Positions 51,009 through 60,385 of a stretch of 64,000 bases of DNA are shown here, piece by piece. Source of the stretch: Paramoeba atlantica (lineage: Eukaryota; Discosea); NCBI GenBank assembly GCA_977017575.1, contig CDRNVI010000049.1, positions 434,001 through 498,000 of the forward strand, in the 5' to 3' direction. Made by a program: the position numbers and the translations under genes. Numbering within the stretch: the first letter of the stretch is position 1; each line of letters begins with the position of its first letter. A model generated the notes under the pieces. That model made no database searches, was not told the origin of the DNA, and saw nothing but the letters and a program-made list of their open reading frames with translations.

Positions 51009-52579
51009 CAGGGGTGAAAACTTCCATCTGGGGGGGTCTAAAATTTGTAAAAACTTTTCAATTTTGTAAAATAATAGCGCATTCGAGAGCTCTCGCAGAG
51101 TTGTATGTCTTCGTACTGGTAGCTTTTAACATATCAAAGTAGAACTACAAATGCCGAATAGGTCAAAAACTCGAATTGTCACTTGAAAAATGATACAAAA
51201 AAGTTGAAAAGTAACGTTTTCTCCCCCCAAAAAGATTGTTAGTAACCCCTGTTAGTATCCGCAATGTGCACCGTTCTTTTCTACAATGATTCTACAACGC
51301 TTTCTGAAGCTTTTTAGCGTATTCTCAAATTTGGATATTTGTTCCGTCTTAAGTTTATCATAGGAATCATGAATTGCGGAGAGTAATTGTTGTTGATTTT
51401 TGGGTTGAATTTGGTCCTTTGTCCCGTCCATTATTGACCAAAGATTTTCTATGGGGTTTAGATCAGGGGATCGTGCTGGCCATCGGAGCCAAGAATAACC
51501 CTTTTCTTGGGCCGCGGCACGAGCCTTATTATGTGCCGGGCAATTGTCCATCACTATTGTGGCCCGATGTCTCCTTAAATATTGGAACAGACCCCCCCCT
51601 TTTTTTCATGGCTTCATAAAAAATTTGTCCCTTTACAGTTACTTTGTTTCCTTGAGAATCATGGGTAGGAAAGACGTGTAAATGAAACCCATGCTTTAAG
51701 CTCACCCCATCCAAACCATAATACCTTCTCCACCATGATAGGGTTCTAATTCCCCTGTTTGTTCTTTGGGGGGGGTCAGATTTTCGGCAAAGGTACGTGG
51801 GTCGGGTGGATCTTTTGCACGTAAATTTTTTTTCGTCGCAGAAAATAATATTTCCCAGCGCAGCGTCGCTCCACTGTAGCATTTCAGTGGCAAATTGCAC
51901 TCTGCGCTCCTTATGATTATTAGATAAGAAAGGGGTCTTTAAAGCTGTTCTGAGCACAATTTTTTCTTTTGAGTTTTTCAACATGTTCCTTAGGGATGTT
52001 AGTGAACATATGAAGCCACGTCGCTTTACCTCTCTCCAGAGCTCGCTCCAAGTGGAGATACCATAAGGAAGGTCACGATAAGCGTCATCAATAAGCTTTA
52101 AAGATACTTTCATAAGATCAGAGGTGGTGACCCTAGGTTGGCGCGTAGGGGATGGACTGGCCACGTCGCCAGTGCAATTAAATCTTTCCACCCAGAGTTT
52201 CACAGTTCCCTCGTGGACACCAAAATTTTGGGCAGTCCGGGAATAAGACTCTGTTTTCTCAAAGTCCGCCACAAGAAGCATCCTGTGACTTTCCTTAATC
52301 TTCCCTGGTGAGGCATAGGAGCGTGCTCTCAAAACACCACGGGAAGTCCATGAGCGAACTCGCTTTTGAGGCATAAAATGGGGAAAAACAAAAAATTGCC
52401 ATACTTTCACAAGAAAAAAAAATTATTTTTTTGTCATTAGATTAAATCTTTCAAGTCGAGCGTTCCGAATACGCCAAAGACATACAACTCTGCGAGAGCT
52501 CTCCAAAGCGCTATTATTTTACAAAATTGAGCAAATTTTACAAATTTTAGACCCCCCCAGATGGAAGTTTTCACCCCTG
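51009..52579 (-). mobile_element. IS630/Tc1-type transposon, copy 2 (subfamily 2), inside hAT gene
   Basis: The inverted ends start CAGGGGTGAAAACTTCCATC and are flanked by TA (51007-51008 and 52580-52581). The palindrome CGAGAGCTCTCG lies about 70 bp from the left end, with a one-base variant at the right. Removing the element restores the hAT reading frame at a single TA, so the insertion is precise and later than the hAT element. Confidence 0.9.
51252..52374 (-). pseudogene. IS630/Tc1-type transposase, subfamily 2, few frame breaks
   Basis: It starts MPQKRVRSWTSRG at 52374. The helix-turn-helix is 'FGVHEGTVKLWVERFNCTGD'. The first Asp is in 'IIFCDEKKF', the second in 'MMDNCPAHN' and the Glu in 'RSPDLNPIENLWSIMD'. 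Again 32 residues separate the last two. The C-terminus 'VEKNGAHCGY' parallels the subfamily 1 ending. I see about two to three small frame breaks: a pair that cancels near 51700-51780 and one near 51540. Confidence 0.85.
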
Positions 52580-52819
52580 TATGTTTTGATAAATTTCAAG
52601 AACGAAGATACGGGGAAGGAAGTAGTTGAGAAAAGCAGAGGAAGTACCACATGTGCAAATATTTCCGGTGTCCCCGAATTAGTGTCCACTGTCCCAATGT
52701 TATTATCGAGAGGAGGTGGTGGTGGTGGTGGACGACACCACTTTTGATGATTGCTCAAAGTGGACTGGACTTCATAAACTTTTTATGATTTTTTTGGCAA
52801 AAAGTATTTGACACATTTT

Positions 52820-52945
52820 CAAAAAGTGACAGATAACTAGGGGGGGGGGGGGTAGTCGACGAAAAAAATTCGAAGCGCTAAAAAGTGACAAATAACTAGG
52901 GGGGTTACGTGTGACAGATAACTAGGGGGATTCCCTAGATAACCA
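52820..52945. repeat. GTGACAGATAACTAGGGGG direct repeats
   Basis: Three to four copies of a GTGACAGATAACTAGGGGG-type word occur in this interval, one with a 12-base G run. They lie just upstream of the hAT gene. The 330 bp up to 53280 otherwise hold no gene. Confidence 0.6.
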
Positions 52946-53280
52946 GGGGGATATCCCCGAAATGTTTTGACCCCACTTCGGACAAGGGGCTTGGCTTTAT
53001 TTTTCCCCGCAGCGCATCGCTGATCAAGAAGAAATTCGTAGAAATAAGCGCATAATCACGTTTGTGGAGACGAAGGGACAGGAAGAATTTTCTCCTTAAA
53101 GCGCAGATCAGCCTTTTGTACCTTAGCCCTCCCTTCATTACTTTATAGGGGCTTAAGAAAATATTTATCGTTAACATCTCATTATTATCCTCTTTTACCT
53201 TACAGCAATCTATTTTACCTTACCGCAATCTATCCTTACAGCGAAACTAATTGGTTCATCCTATCAGCTAAAGCGTTGTC

Positions 53281-53542
53281 CTCATTAATTTTTATAAATG
53301 TAAATATAAATATAAATTTTCATTTTTGTCATACTGCCCCCCCTGTTTAAGCGCACCTCGTTTTCCGCGAAAAGTGCGCTAAACGGGGGGGTCTGAATCA
53401 CTACATTATGAAAAAATTGGCGCCGCTTCGCGGCGCCGGGCTCTGTCCTTCAACTCTATGTGCGCTTAAACGGGGGGGTCTGACCGGGTGCGCTTAAATG
53501 GGGGGACAGTAATTTATATTTATAAAAATTAATGAGAGGGGG
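53281..53542. mobile_element. Outer AT-rich palindrome interrupted by a MITE
   Basis: Outer arms CTCATTAATTTTTATAAAT and the complement ATTTATAAAAATTAATGAG flank the 176-bp MITE at 53334-53509. The outer pair looks like an older palindromic repeat into which the MITE inserted. Confidence 0.6.
53334..53509. mobile_element. 176-bp palindromic MITE, copy 2 (complete)
   Basis: Ends CTGCCCCCCCTGTTTAAGCG and the complement CTGTCCCCCCATTTAAGCGC are flanked by TA (53332-53333 and 53510-53511). It has a central hairpin GGCGCCGCTTCGCGGCGCC and closely matches the copy at 20261-20439. Confidence 0.85.
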
Positions 53543-53683
53543 AGTAGTGGGTTGGTGTCGTTGGGATCAATCAAAATAGAAGCATTTTTTGACCTGAAAA
53601 TCAGAACAGAATCTCTTTGCAAGTTGAAGGTTGAGGTTCAAGTTGGGGGTTGATGAGGAGAGTGAGAGTGGGGTTGAGGGTTA

Positions 53684-54211
53684 CACCCCCGCCAAAAAGT
53701 ATTCTCCACAAAAATGACCGACACAAAAAATAATGTATTTATTAGTATCGATCATTTTTTTGAGTTTTGACCAGGAACGCAGGAAATTGGGGCACGCAGG
53801 GAAGCCATTGAAAGATCAGAAACTCGTCGTAAAGAAACACTTGGAATGTCGCGGACAGCTAAGGCAAGATTTGAGCAGGCTCGGAATGGTTCCTCTCTCA
53901 CACTATTTTAGCGTTGGGTAATCAAAACAATTAAATTGCTAATTCCATGGTTTGATGTTTCCAAGAACTGACAGTGCTACACTTTTCCCTCGCACCACCA
54001 GTTATTTAGTTCTTGTGATAGTTACTTGGGTTCTTATGGTTCGACCTGTTTTTGTGCTTCAGTATACTTTACAGATCCGATATGATAAAGTGCAACTTTT
54101 TCGAGGCAAGTGGCAACTCGTGGAAATCGACAAAAAGTATTGTATTTATTAGTATCGACCACGAATTTTTGGTCGATACTAATAAATTAAAATACTTTTT
54201 GGCGGGGGTGT
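53684..54211. mobile_element. 528-bp TA-flanked element L
   Basis: Ends CACCCCCGCCAAAAAGTATT (20 bp) and its perfect complement are flanked by TA (53682-53683 and 54212-54213). Near the right end a further inverted pair around TTTATTAGTATCGACC forms a hairpin. The interior has no convincing gene. Confidence 0.8.
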
Positions 54212-54390
54212 AATGTGGCGTGGTGTGGAGGGGAAAGGTGGTGTGGAGGGGAAAGGTGGTGTGGACGGGAAAGGTGGTGTGGAAGATAGAGGGAGAAGAT
54301 CGGGCAGTGATTGAAATAATCTCTTTTCAATCGTCTCTCTGGGGTAAAGATACTGTTTCTGTGTAACGGTATATCGGGTAAAATATTAAG

Positions 54391-54475
54391 AGCTCTCCAA
54401 TGTGCTGTTACTTTCCAAAATTGAACAAGTTATACAAAATTTGGACTTCCCGACTCCGAAGGAGCCCACCCACGT
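54391..54475. mobile_element. Solitary right end of an IS630-type element
   Basis: AGAGCTCTCCAATGTGCTGT and the following bases parallel the right terminal repeat of the element at 51009-52579, then lose similarity before the terminal CAGGGG. It is a relic lying 130 bp downstream of the UDP-glucose dehydrogenase stop. Confidence 0.55.
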
Positions 54476-54600
54476 ATAAGCCCCCGTAAAGGTAGAAAGC
54501 ATCAAACACAATCGGTATACAAAATGTGAAAAAATGGTTTTTTTTGACTGTAACTAATCTTTAACCAAATAAGGAAGTGCTGCCGAATCGTTGAAAGTCA

Positions 54601-55998
54601 TTACATGGCTCCTCCAAAAATGTTCAATACTTCCTTCTCTTTGAATGACGCCATGTCAGATCTAAATTTCGAATGGTGTATACTACATTTCTCCAAATTT
54701 CCGACCGCGTCAACCAGAAAACGGGGTGGCAGCATCACCTCGTACAGAGCGTCCAGGTCGATCTGCTCAAAATCCTGACAATAATTTAAGAAAGACAACA
54801 CGTGGGCGCCTCGACAAGCATCCTCCACCGACTGAGCGTGGTAAATAAGTCTCTCCTCAATCCGCAGAATGTTCAGTTTTTTGAACTCCTGCACTATGTC
54901 AGCGGTTGCCACATGCGGATCGAACACGCGAATATGACACCCACTTTCAAGCAATCTCCGGCCAATATGTAACGCTGGACTATTCGTACATTCCCCGCTC
55001 CCGGGTTTAAACCCGATTCCCAGGACCGCGACGACACGAGGTACTGGGACGTTCTCTCTTAAAATGGCCTCCGTTACACGTCGGCGCGTAAATTCGTTGA
55101 TCTCCAGCACCCCGGTCCAGTACCTCGCGAGCTCCCGCAGGTGCAGATTCTCACACAGGTAGACCAGCATGCGCAGGTCCTTCTCCAGGCACGGACCACC
55201 GAACCCGAGGCCGGAACGAAGATACTGGGACCCCAGCCGCGGGTCCAGGGCCAGGGACTGGGTTACCTCATCAATATCTGCCCCTGTGGTGGCGCAGAGG
55301 GTGCGGATGGTGTTCATCGTGGACACGCGCTGGGCAAGCATCGCGTTGGCCGCGAGTTTCCCCAGCTCACTGGACCACTGGTTGGTGAGCAACACCCGGG
55401 ATTTATCCACCCATCGGAGGTACAGCTCACGGAGCTGCTCCCCAGCGACTCCGGCTTTTTCACCTCCCGCAGTGCCGATTAAGACACGCGTGGGGTGGGT
55501 GAGATCACGGATGGCGGATCCGAGGGAGAGGAACTCTGGGTTGGCGATCACGCTACAGTCGAGTGTGGGGTTTTGCTCCTCGAGTAGGCGACGTAGGTGG
55601 TCGCAACATCCCACCGGTACGGTGCTTCGTAGGACAATCGTACACGTTGTAGTACACAAGGCTGCTATGTCCTTGACACATTGCGTTAAATTGGACCAAC
55701 CATCGTCCTCGACAAACGAGGTCGTTTTTAGGGGTGTATCGACACAGAGAAATATCAAGTCCGCCCCCTCTAAGGCCTTCGGCAGGCACGTAGTAAAGAA
55801 CAGATTTCGTCCCCGACAGGACTCAATTATATTACATAATTCTGGCTCATGGACGGGAAAAGATGAACTATTCCAGGCTTCGATTTTTGAATGATCCTTA
55901 TCATAAATATATACATCTATTTCAGGCCAGTAACTTGCAAGAACTGCCATTGTAGATCCCCCTACGTGACCGGCACCAAAGCAAGCTATTTGACGCAT
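54601..55998 (-). CDS. UDP-glucose 6-dehydrogenase, 465 residues
   Basis: It oxidises UDP-glucose to UDP-glucuronate with two NAD+ in the cytosol, feeding glucuronate-containing glycans. The Rossmann start is 'CFGAGHVGGSTMAVLA'. 'GKLAANAMLAQRVSTMNTI' carries the catalytic Lys and Asn region, and 'SGLGFGGPCLEKDLRML' the nucleophilic Cys near residue 270. 'VLGIGFKPGSGECTNSPALH' opens the C-terminal UDP-binding domain. The length is typical (460-490). The ATG at 55998 is preceded on the coding strand by a pyrimidine tract and an AG one base away, a good splice-acceptor context. Confidence 0.95.
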   Translation of the reverse strand: MRQIACFGAGHVGGSTMAVLASYWPEIDVYIYDKDHSKIEAWNSSSFPVHEPELCNIIESCRGRNLFFTTCLPKALEGADLIFLCVDTPLKTTSFVEDDGWSNLTQCVKDIAALCTTTCTIVLRSTVPVGCCDHLRRLLEEQNPTLDCSVIANPEFLSLGSAIRDLTHPTRVLIGTAGGEKAGVAGEQLRELYLRWVDKSRVLLTNQWSSELGKLAANAMLAQRVSTMNTIRTLCATTGADIDEVTQSLALDPRLGSQYLRSGLGFGGPCLEKDLRMLVYLCENLHLRELARYWTGVLEINEFTRRRVTEAILRENVPVPRVVAVLGIGFKPGSGECTNSPALHIGRRLLESGCHIRVFDPHVATADIVQEFKKLNILRIEERLIYHAQSVEDACRGAHVLSFLNYCQDFEQIDLDALYEVMLPPRFLVDAVGNLEKCSIHHSKFRSDMASFKEKEVLNIFGGAM

Positions 55999-56312
55999 AC
56001 TATACGGTGTAAAGAGCAGGAAAGAAGAGCATTACACAAAACATATTATCAGTTGTAAAGAAGTTTTTTTTGAGCGCGCAATAGTAAATAGCGGGGACAG
56101 TAACTCAAAGGTGAAAAGCATTTCGTGCATTGATACAATTAATTACAGTGCTCGTAAAAATTCGTGTCGTAAAATATCGAGTGGTAAAAATTAGTGCATT
56201 TTGTGTCACTTTTTTAATAAATCACCATCCGGGTTATTATACCTAGGGACACCTATTGTACCTCCTAGGTATAATAAGTGTCCCTAGGGTCCTTGTTATA
56301 CCCCCCCTACCG

Positions 56313-56590
56313 CATCAGAGGCAGGTGCAGAACTTACAGGAGCGTAAATTTGGACGTGGGAGGGGTCTAAAATTTGTAAAATTTGGCCCATTTTGGAAAG
56401 TTATAGCGCATTCGAGAGCTCTCAAACAGGGTTCATGAACGTGCAGGCACAGAATCTGCGTTATTTGATGCATTCTGCGTTATTTTCGAATGCACATAGA
56501 ACAGCGTCTTTTGGAAGACAAAATCTTGCATTTTTCTCAATTTTTCTGATTTCCCCCCTGATTTATGCCACAAAGACGGGATTACGGACG
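56313..56590 (+). mobile_element. Truncated left end of an IS630-type element
   Basis: GGGGTCTAAAATTTGTAAAA and TATAGCGCATTCGAGAGCTC match the left terminal repeats of the IS630 elements. About 170 bp later an ATG begins a short frame, MPQRRDYGR, as in their transposases, before similarity ends. Only the left end survives. The palindromic block at 56237-56297, with CCTAGGGACAC and TATTATACC words in both orientations, lies just before it. Confidence 0.6.
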
Positions 56591-57101
56591 ATCACCCTAA
56601 CATAAACACTCCGAAAGGGTTAATTCTTCGCCTGGACACGTAAAAGCATGCTGGTGCATGCTCTTTGTTGTCGACTACTAAGTAACACAATCTTTTCCCC
56701 TCACTACGCGTAAATTTCAATGTTGCGTTTGATGAGGAAAACTTACCAAGAAATCAGATTGACATTGTCAAGAGTTTTGACCAGTTGGGGTATAGTAACC
56801 ACGAAAATACTGTCACTCCCCCCTTTATACTTCCGCCGGTTGTATTCGTGGCATTTCATGTTATTTTACCCCTGAAGCCCCAGAAAATAATCTTCCCCCC
56901 ACACTCGCGCACGTTTCCGCAGGCGCCAGAGGAAAACTTGTAAATGGATCATAACATGTTGTGGGCAATACGAAAAAGAACGCGCCGCGAAGCGGCGCGA
57001 AATTTTTGTTGTCGTTTTTGCAAAGCAATGTTATTATATCTAGGGACACTTATTATACCTCCTAAACGGGGGTACGACTTAATGTACCGGGTACCTTTTT
57101 A

Positions 57102-57530
57102 GAGGGCTGAAACCAGTAAAATGCAAACCCAGGCAAACCTAGGCAAACCCAGTCAGGTCCCAAGAGAAACCAATGGCAATGGTACTTGGAGTTTTTTCGG
57201 CTATATGTAACTTTTCAGATTAATATGTAACTTTGCAGAATCATAACCCCCCCCAATGAAAAGTGACCCACCCCTCAGTCACTCATGCTGCGCGCTTCGC
57301 GTTGAAAACTACCTTCGCATTTAACGAAAAGCCTAAAAAAGAAAAACCGCCAAAAGATCATGAATAATATATTTTTTTGGGTGAATCTAAGGAAAATAAG
57401 TTATTGCACGAAAAGAGCATTAAAGAATATACTGTGCTTTTCGCCAAGGAAGAAATTGAGTTGCCTAATACAATATTGAAAATTAGCAAACCCAGGCAAA
57501 CCTAGGCAAACCCAGGTGGTTTCAGCCCTC
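57102..57530. mobile_element. 429-bp element I with TTA duplication
   Basis: Perfect 14-bp inverted ends GAGGGCTGAAACCA are flanked by TTA (57099-57101 and 57531-57533). Inside each end lies the word CAAACCCAGGCAAACC, repeated with CTAGG variants. A half copy of family C (57277-57334) is inside. The 3-bp TWA duplication and GAGGG start recall the IS30-type element G. There is no gene. Confidence 0.75.
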
Positions 57531-57535
57531 TTATA

Positions 57536-58924
57536 CAGGGGTGATCACCAATATCGGGACACCTCCCATTTTTGGGCCGTGCGTCCGTTTCACCTGATTT
57601 TTGTTGCAAAAGAGAGATCTCGACGCGAATATGATCGGAACGACATTTTGCGCCGATTTAAACACACTTGTAAAAAATGGTATAAAAAAAATAGAAAGAA
57701 TCTCCAAAAAATATGCAAATTTATGTAAAAATTGTGCAAAGCCCGTTAAAATTGTCGGGTAATGCCCACTTATATTGCACCCACTTTTCTATTTTTTGGG
57801 TCAAACTGTGCCACAGAGTTGAAGGGGACAGCACAACCTAAAAAGCAACTGGATCACACGCCCGGTCACACAACATAGGAACACAAGTACACAATCCTGC
57901 GGAAGGGACAAACGTTGGTTCTGAGAACGCGCCCCTACTCGCTTCAGTGTGCGGGGGCGCTAAAATATAATTCTGTCTCAGGGCTACACCCACAGTTGGG
58001 CTTTGCTCACAGACGTAGGCTACGCTCAAAGTTGGGCCTTACCTCCAGACAGGTAAACTAGGAGTCTTCTCTATATTTCCCACAGCCCTGACATGGGGCA
58101 GCATGGTCCAACATGGGACCTCCTAGCGGTCTTCCCCGCCACTGCCATGTGGCACTGACGCCATGCTTTCTTTTTGTGGCATTTTATCTGCCCGCAGGCA
58201 TTTTATCTGTGCATGGGCATTTGACGTGTAAAGTGGCGAACTTTAAGCATACTGCAACATTTTTTTGACGTAAAGTAGGCGGAAGGAGGAAATGAGATAA
58301 AGTGTGTGAAGTTACTCTGCGCAAGAAAACATTTCAATGCATTCATATCATTATTTTGAAAGTGGGTGCAATATAAGTGGTCTGTACCCAAATTGTCTAT
58401 TAAAGGATACAAATCTCTTTTATTGCACCGGGTCATGAGCAAGCCCGTCATGCGGGATTGCTGCCCTCAAAGTCATCTGACTTAAACTTGATAGAAAACT
58501 TGTGGTCAATCATGGATGACTACATTCATAGTTCTTTGCGTCCGAAAAATAGGCATGAATTGCGAGAGGTCATACCCAAGGCTATTGAATATCTCCTAAC
58601 CGAAAGGCGAGATATCCTAGAGAAGGCTCTGAAGAGCCTCCCAAAACGGTTAGAAGAGTTACGAAAGTGTAACGGAGGGGTTATTTCATATTAAATAACT
58701 TTTTCAATGCTTTTTAAGGCATTTTTATCCACATTTTCAAATGTGCAAATTTAGAAAAAAATCGTTTTTGTCGTACACACCCTCCTTTTTAGGTGTGTTT
58801 CAATAGGCGCAAAATGTCGTTCCGATCATATTCGCGTCGAGATCTCTCTTTTGCAACAAAAATCAGGTGAAACGGACACATGGCACAAAAATGGCGGGTG
58901 TCCCGATATTGGTGATCCCCCCTG
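57536..58924 (+). mobile_element. Tc1/mariner-type element, internally deleted, carrying another MITE
   Basis: The inverted ends start CAGGGGTGATCACCAATATC and continue for more than 100 bp. TA flanks them (57534-57535 and 58925-58926). A transposase C-terminal fragment (58458-58694, 'SSDLNLIENLWSIMDDY') remains. Excluding the nested 633-bp MITE the element is about 750 bp. It is the full-ended relative of the fragment at 19646-20260. Confidence 0.85.
57757..58389. mobile_element. 633-bp MITE H with 8-bp target duplication
   Basis: Inverted ends start GGGTAATGCCCACTTATATT on the left and GGGTACAGACCACTTATATT on the right complement, and both continue GCACCCACTTT. The direct repeat AAATTGTC stands at 57749-57756 and 58390-58397. 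An 8-bp duplication fits hAT (or Merlin/P) mobilisation. The reference sequence without the insertion is seen in the relative at 19646-20260. The interior is non-coding. Confidence 0.88.
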
Positions 58925-58970
58925 TATACCGGGGGGGTATAATCGCTACCCAATATACCCCCCCCTGGGT

Positions 58971-59054
58971 ACCGTGGAAAACACGGGGGTGGGGGGTATA
59001 AACGCTCAAAATAAATAGAGCGTTTATACCCCCCACCCCCTTGTTTTCCACGGT
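58971..59054. repeat. Near-perfect 37-bp inverted repeat
   Basis: Arms starting ACCGTGGAAAACACGGGGGT and ending TATAAACGCTC pair with their complement around the 10-base loop AAAATAAATA, with one mismatch. It lies among short TATACCCCCC-type repeats that fill 58925-59290. Confidence 0.9.
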
Positions 59055-59469
59055 GCCATCATGTATTGCCCCTTTTAACCTCTTTGGTTACCGCAAAAAA
59101 ACAGGTCCTCTTTGGTTTACCGCAAAAAAACATTGGAGCTAATATACCCCCCACCACTCCGCATTATACCCCCCACCCGGTATAAACGGTGAGCGAATAT
59201 ACCCCCCCCTTAATATACAGGGTACGCTTTATTATACCCCCCCTGTACATTAAGTGGTACCCCCGTTTAGGTATAATAACCCGGACGGTGGTTTAGTTGA
59301 ATATTCCCGGACATAAGAGCGACACTGTGGATAGAGGCCGTGGCTCAAACGACGGAAAATCCTCACAGTGAAAAAGAAATATCTCCTGAACAACGGAAAT
59401 GGCTTTTTTAAAACTATAAGGATCAATATAACCCGGGGAATGGTATATTACTTAATAACGCTATAATAT

Positions 59470-59590
59470 TTAAATGACACTATATTAAATGATAATATAT
59501 TATTTAAATTAACACTATATTATTTAAATTAACACTATATTATTTAAATTAACACTATATTATTTAAATAACACTATACTATTTAAATGG
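59470..59590. repeat. 20-bp tandem repeat
   Basis: Four to five copies of ACACTATATTATTTAAATTA in tandem, with degenerate edges. The remaining DNA from 59300 to 59764 is AT-rich without a gene. Confidence 0.85.
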
Positions 59591-59764
59591 CAAAATTCTG
59601 CTCATTTTCCCACTATGTCGGGCCTACTTGTCGAGACATTTCTTTAGAAATACCTAGAACTCTTTGGCAATAGCTAGACTAGTAGGCTAAAATTATCTTG
59701 ACAAATTTTTACGTCACTGCATGCTTACCATTAATTTCTTGGAACAATTTAAGGTGCACCTTCC

Positions 59765-60280
59765 TTAAAATTGCCTTTCGCTCTTTGTTAAAGCTTCTCT
59801 GGCGCTTTCTTCCTTTGAGGCTGCAATTGATGCGTGATTGATAAATCGACTCCTAAAACGTATAGTTTTAGGTAAAAAAACGCGCCTTTTCGACCACTCG
59901 AGACCCCCTTCTTTGGAAGCGATTTGCAAACCCCAATTTGCCACATATGCTTTTTTCAACTTGAGGTTTGGGATACGCAAGACCTTAGAGGAAGGAGGAG
60001 GCGCAATGCAAAAAGCAGAAGGCGAAGCCTTCTGACCTTTTGCCGCAGCGACGACGACTTCCTCGCGTGGAAAGCTGTAAGGAGTCCTAGGGAACATATT
60101 TTTTCCTATGTAACCCAGGACAAAGTGGACAAGGGAGTACCAATAGTTTAGGTGCGGCAGTTTCCGCAGGAAAAACGGTATCTTCCTTATTGCATGAAGA
60201 CAAGCGCCTAAAAAAGGTAGAGATTCCGTTTTTCCTGTGGAAACTGCCGCATCTAAACTATTGGTATCTCCCTCGTCCAC
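59765..60280 (-). CDS. Small host-strand hypothetical protein with rearranged 5' end
   Basis: The frame ends 'SIAASKEESAREALTKSERQ' and contains 'LKLKKAYVANWGLQIASKEG' and 'RRVFLPKTIRFRSRF', a basic soluble protein of ordinary composition. The first third overlaps an inverted duplication (60115-60292), so the N-terminus MDEGDTNSLDAAV is probably reverse-read copy DNA. A more credible start is the ATG near 60098 (MFPRTPYSFPREE), which would give about 110 residues. I recognise no family. Confidence 0.4.
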   Translation of the reverse strand: MDEGDTNSLDAAVSTGKTESLPFLGACLHAIRKIPFFLRKLPHLNYWYSLVHFVLGYIGKNMFPRTPYSFPREEVVVAAAKGQKASPSAFCIAPPPSSKVLRIPNLKLKKAYVANWGLQIASKEGGLEWSKRRVFLPKTIRFRSRFINHASIAASKEESAREALTKSERQF

Positions 60281-60292
60281 TTTGCCCTGGTT
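60115..60292. repeat. Long inverted duplication, arms of about 65 bp
   Basis: The left arm contains AAAGTGGACAAGGGAGTACC, AATAGTTTAGGTGCGGCAG and TTTCCGCAGGAAAAACGG. The right arm carries the complements with a handful of differences, separated by about 45 bp. It could fold into a large hairpin in RNA. Confidence 0.85.
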
Positions 60293-60300
60293 TTAGCAGC

Positions 60301-60385
60301 TTCGTTAAACGCGGAGGTAGTTTTCAACGCTAAGCGCGCAGCATGAGTGACTTCAAAGTTGAAAACAACCACTACGTTTAACTAA
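60301..60385. repeat. Family C hairpin repeat, copy 3
   Basis: TTCGTTAAACGCGGAGGTAG to CACTACGTTTAACTAA, matching 47116-47196, with the shared core GCGCGCAGCATGAGTGAC. Confidence 0.8.

Larger units (their letters stand above)
49320..52758 (-). pseudogene. hAT-superfamily transposase, split by an IS630 element
   Basis: The 5' part (52758-52582) starts MSNHQKWCRPPPP and ends 'FPVSSFLKFIKTY'. The reading continues across the insertion at 51008 with 'EQHRPVMSTETAIQVLQK'. 'FFGLAIDADID' holds the first Asp, 'AYLIVDGCAVNHVA' the second, and 'IPCIGHLLNNVAKD' the Cys-x2-His motif of hAT. The C-terminal dimerisation region 'DIEWWEKVGRYDFPEVYP' (about 49500-49550) follows an in-frame TAA. At least one frame break also lies near 50580-50640. 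Repeated TGACAGATAACTAGGGGG words at 52820-52945 may mark the outer end. Confidence 0.8.
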
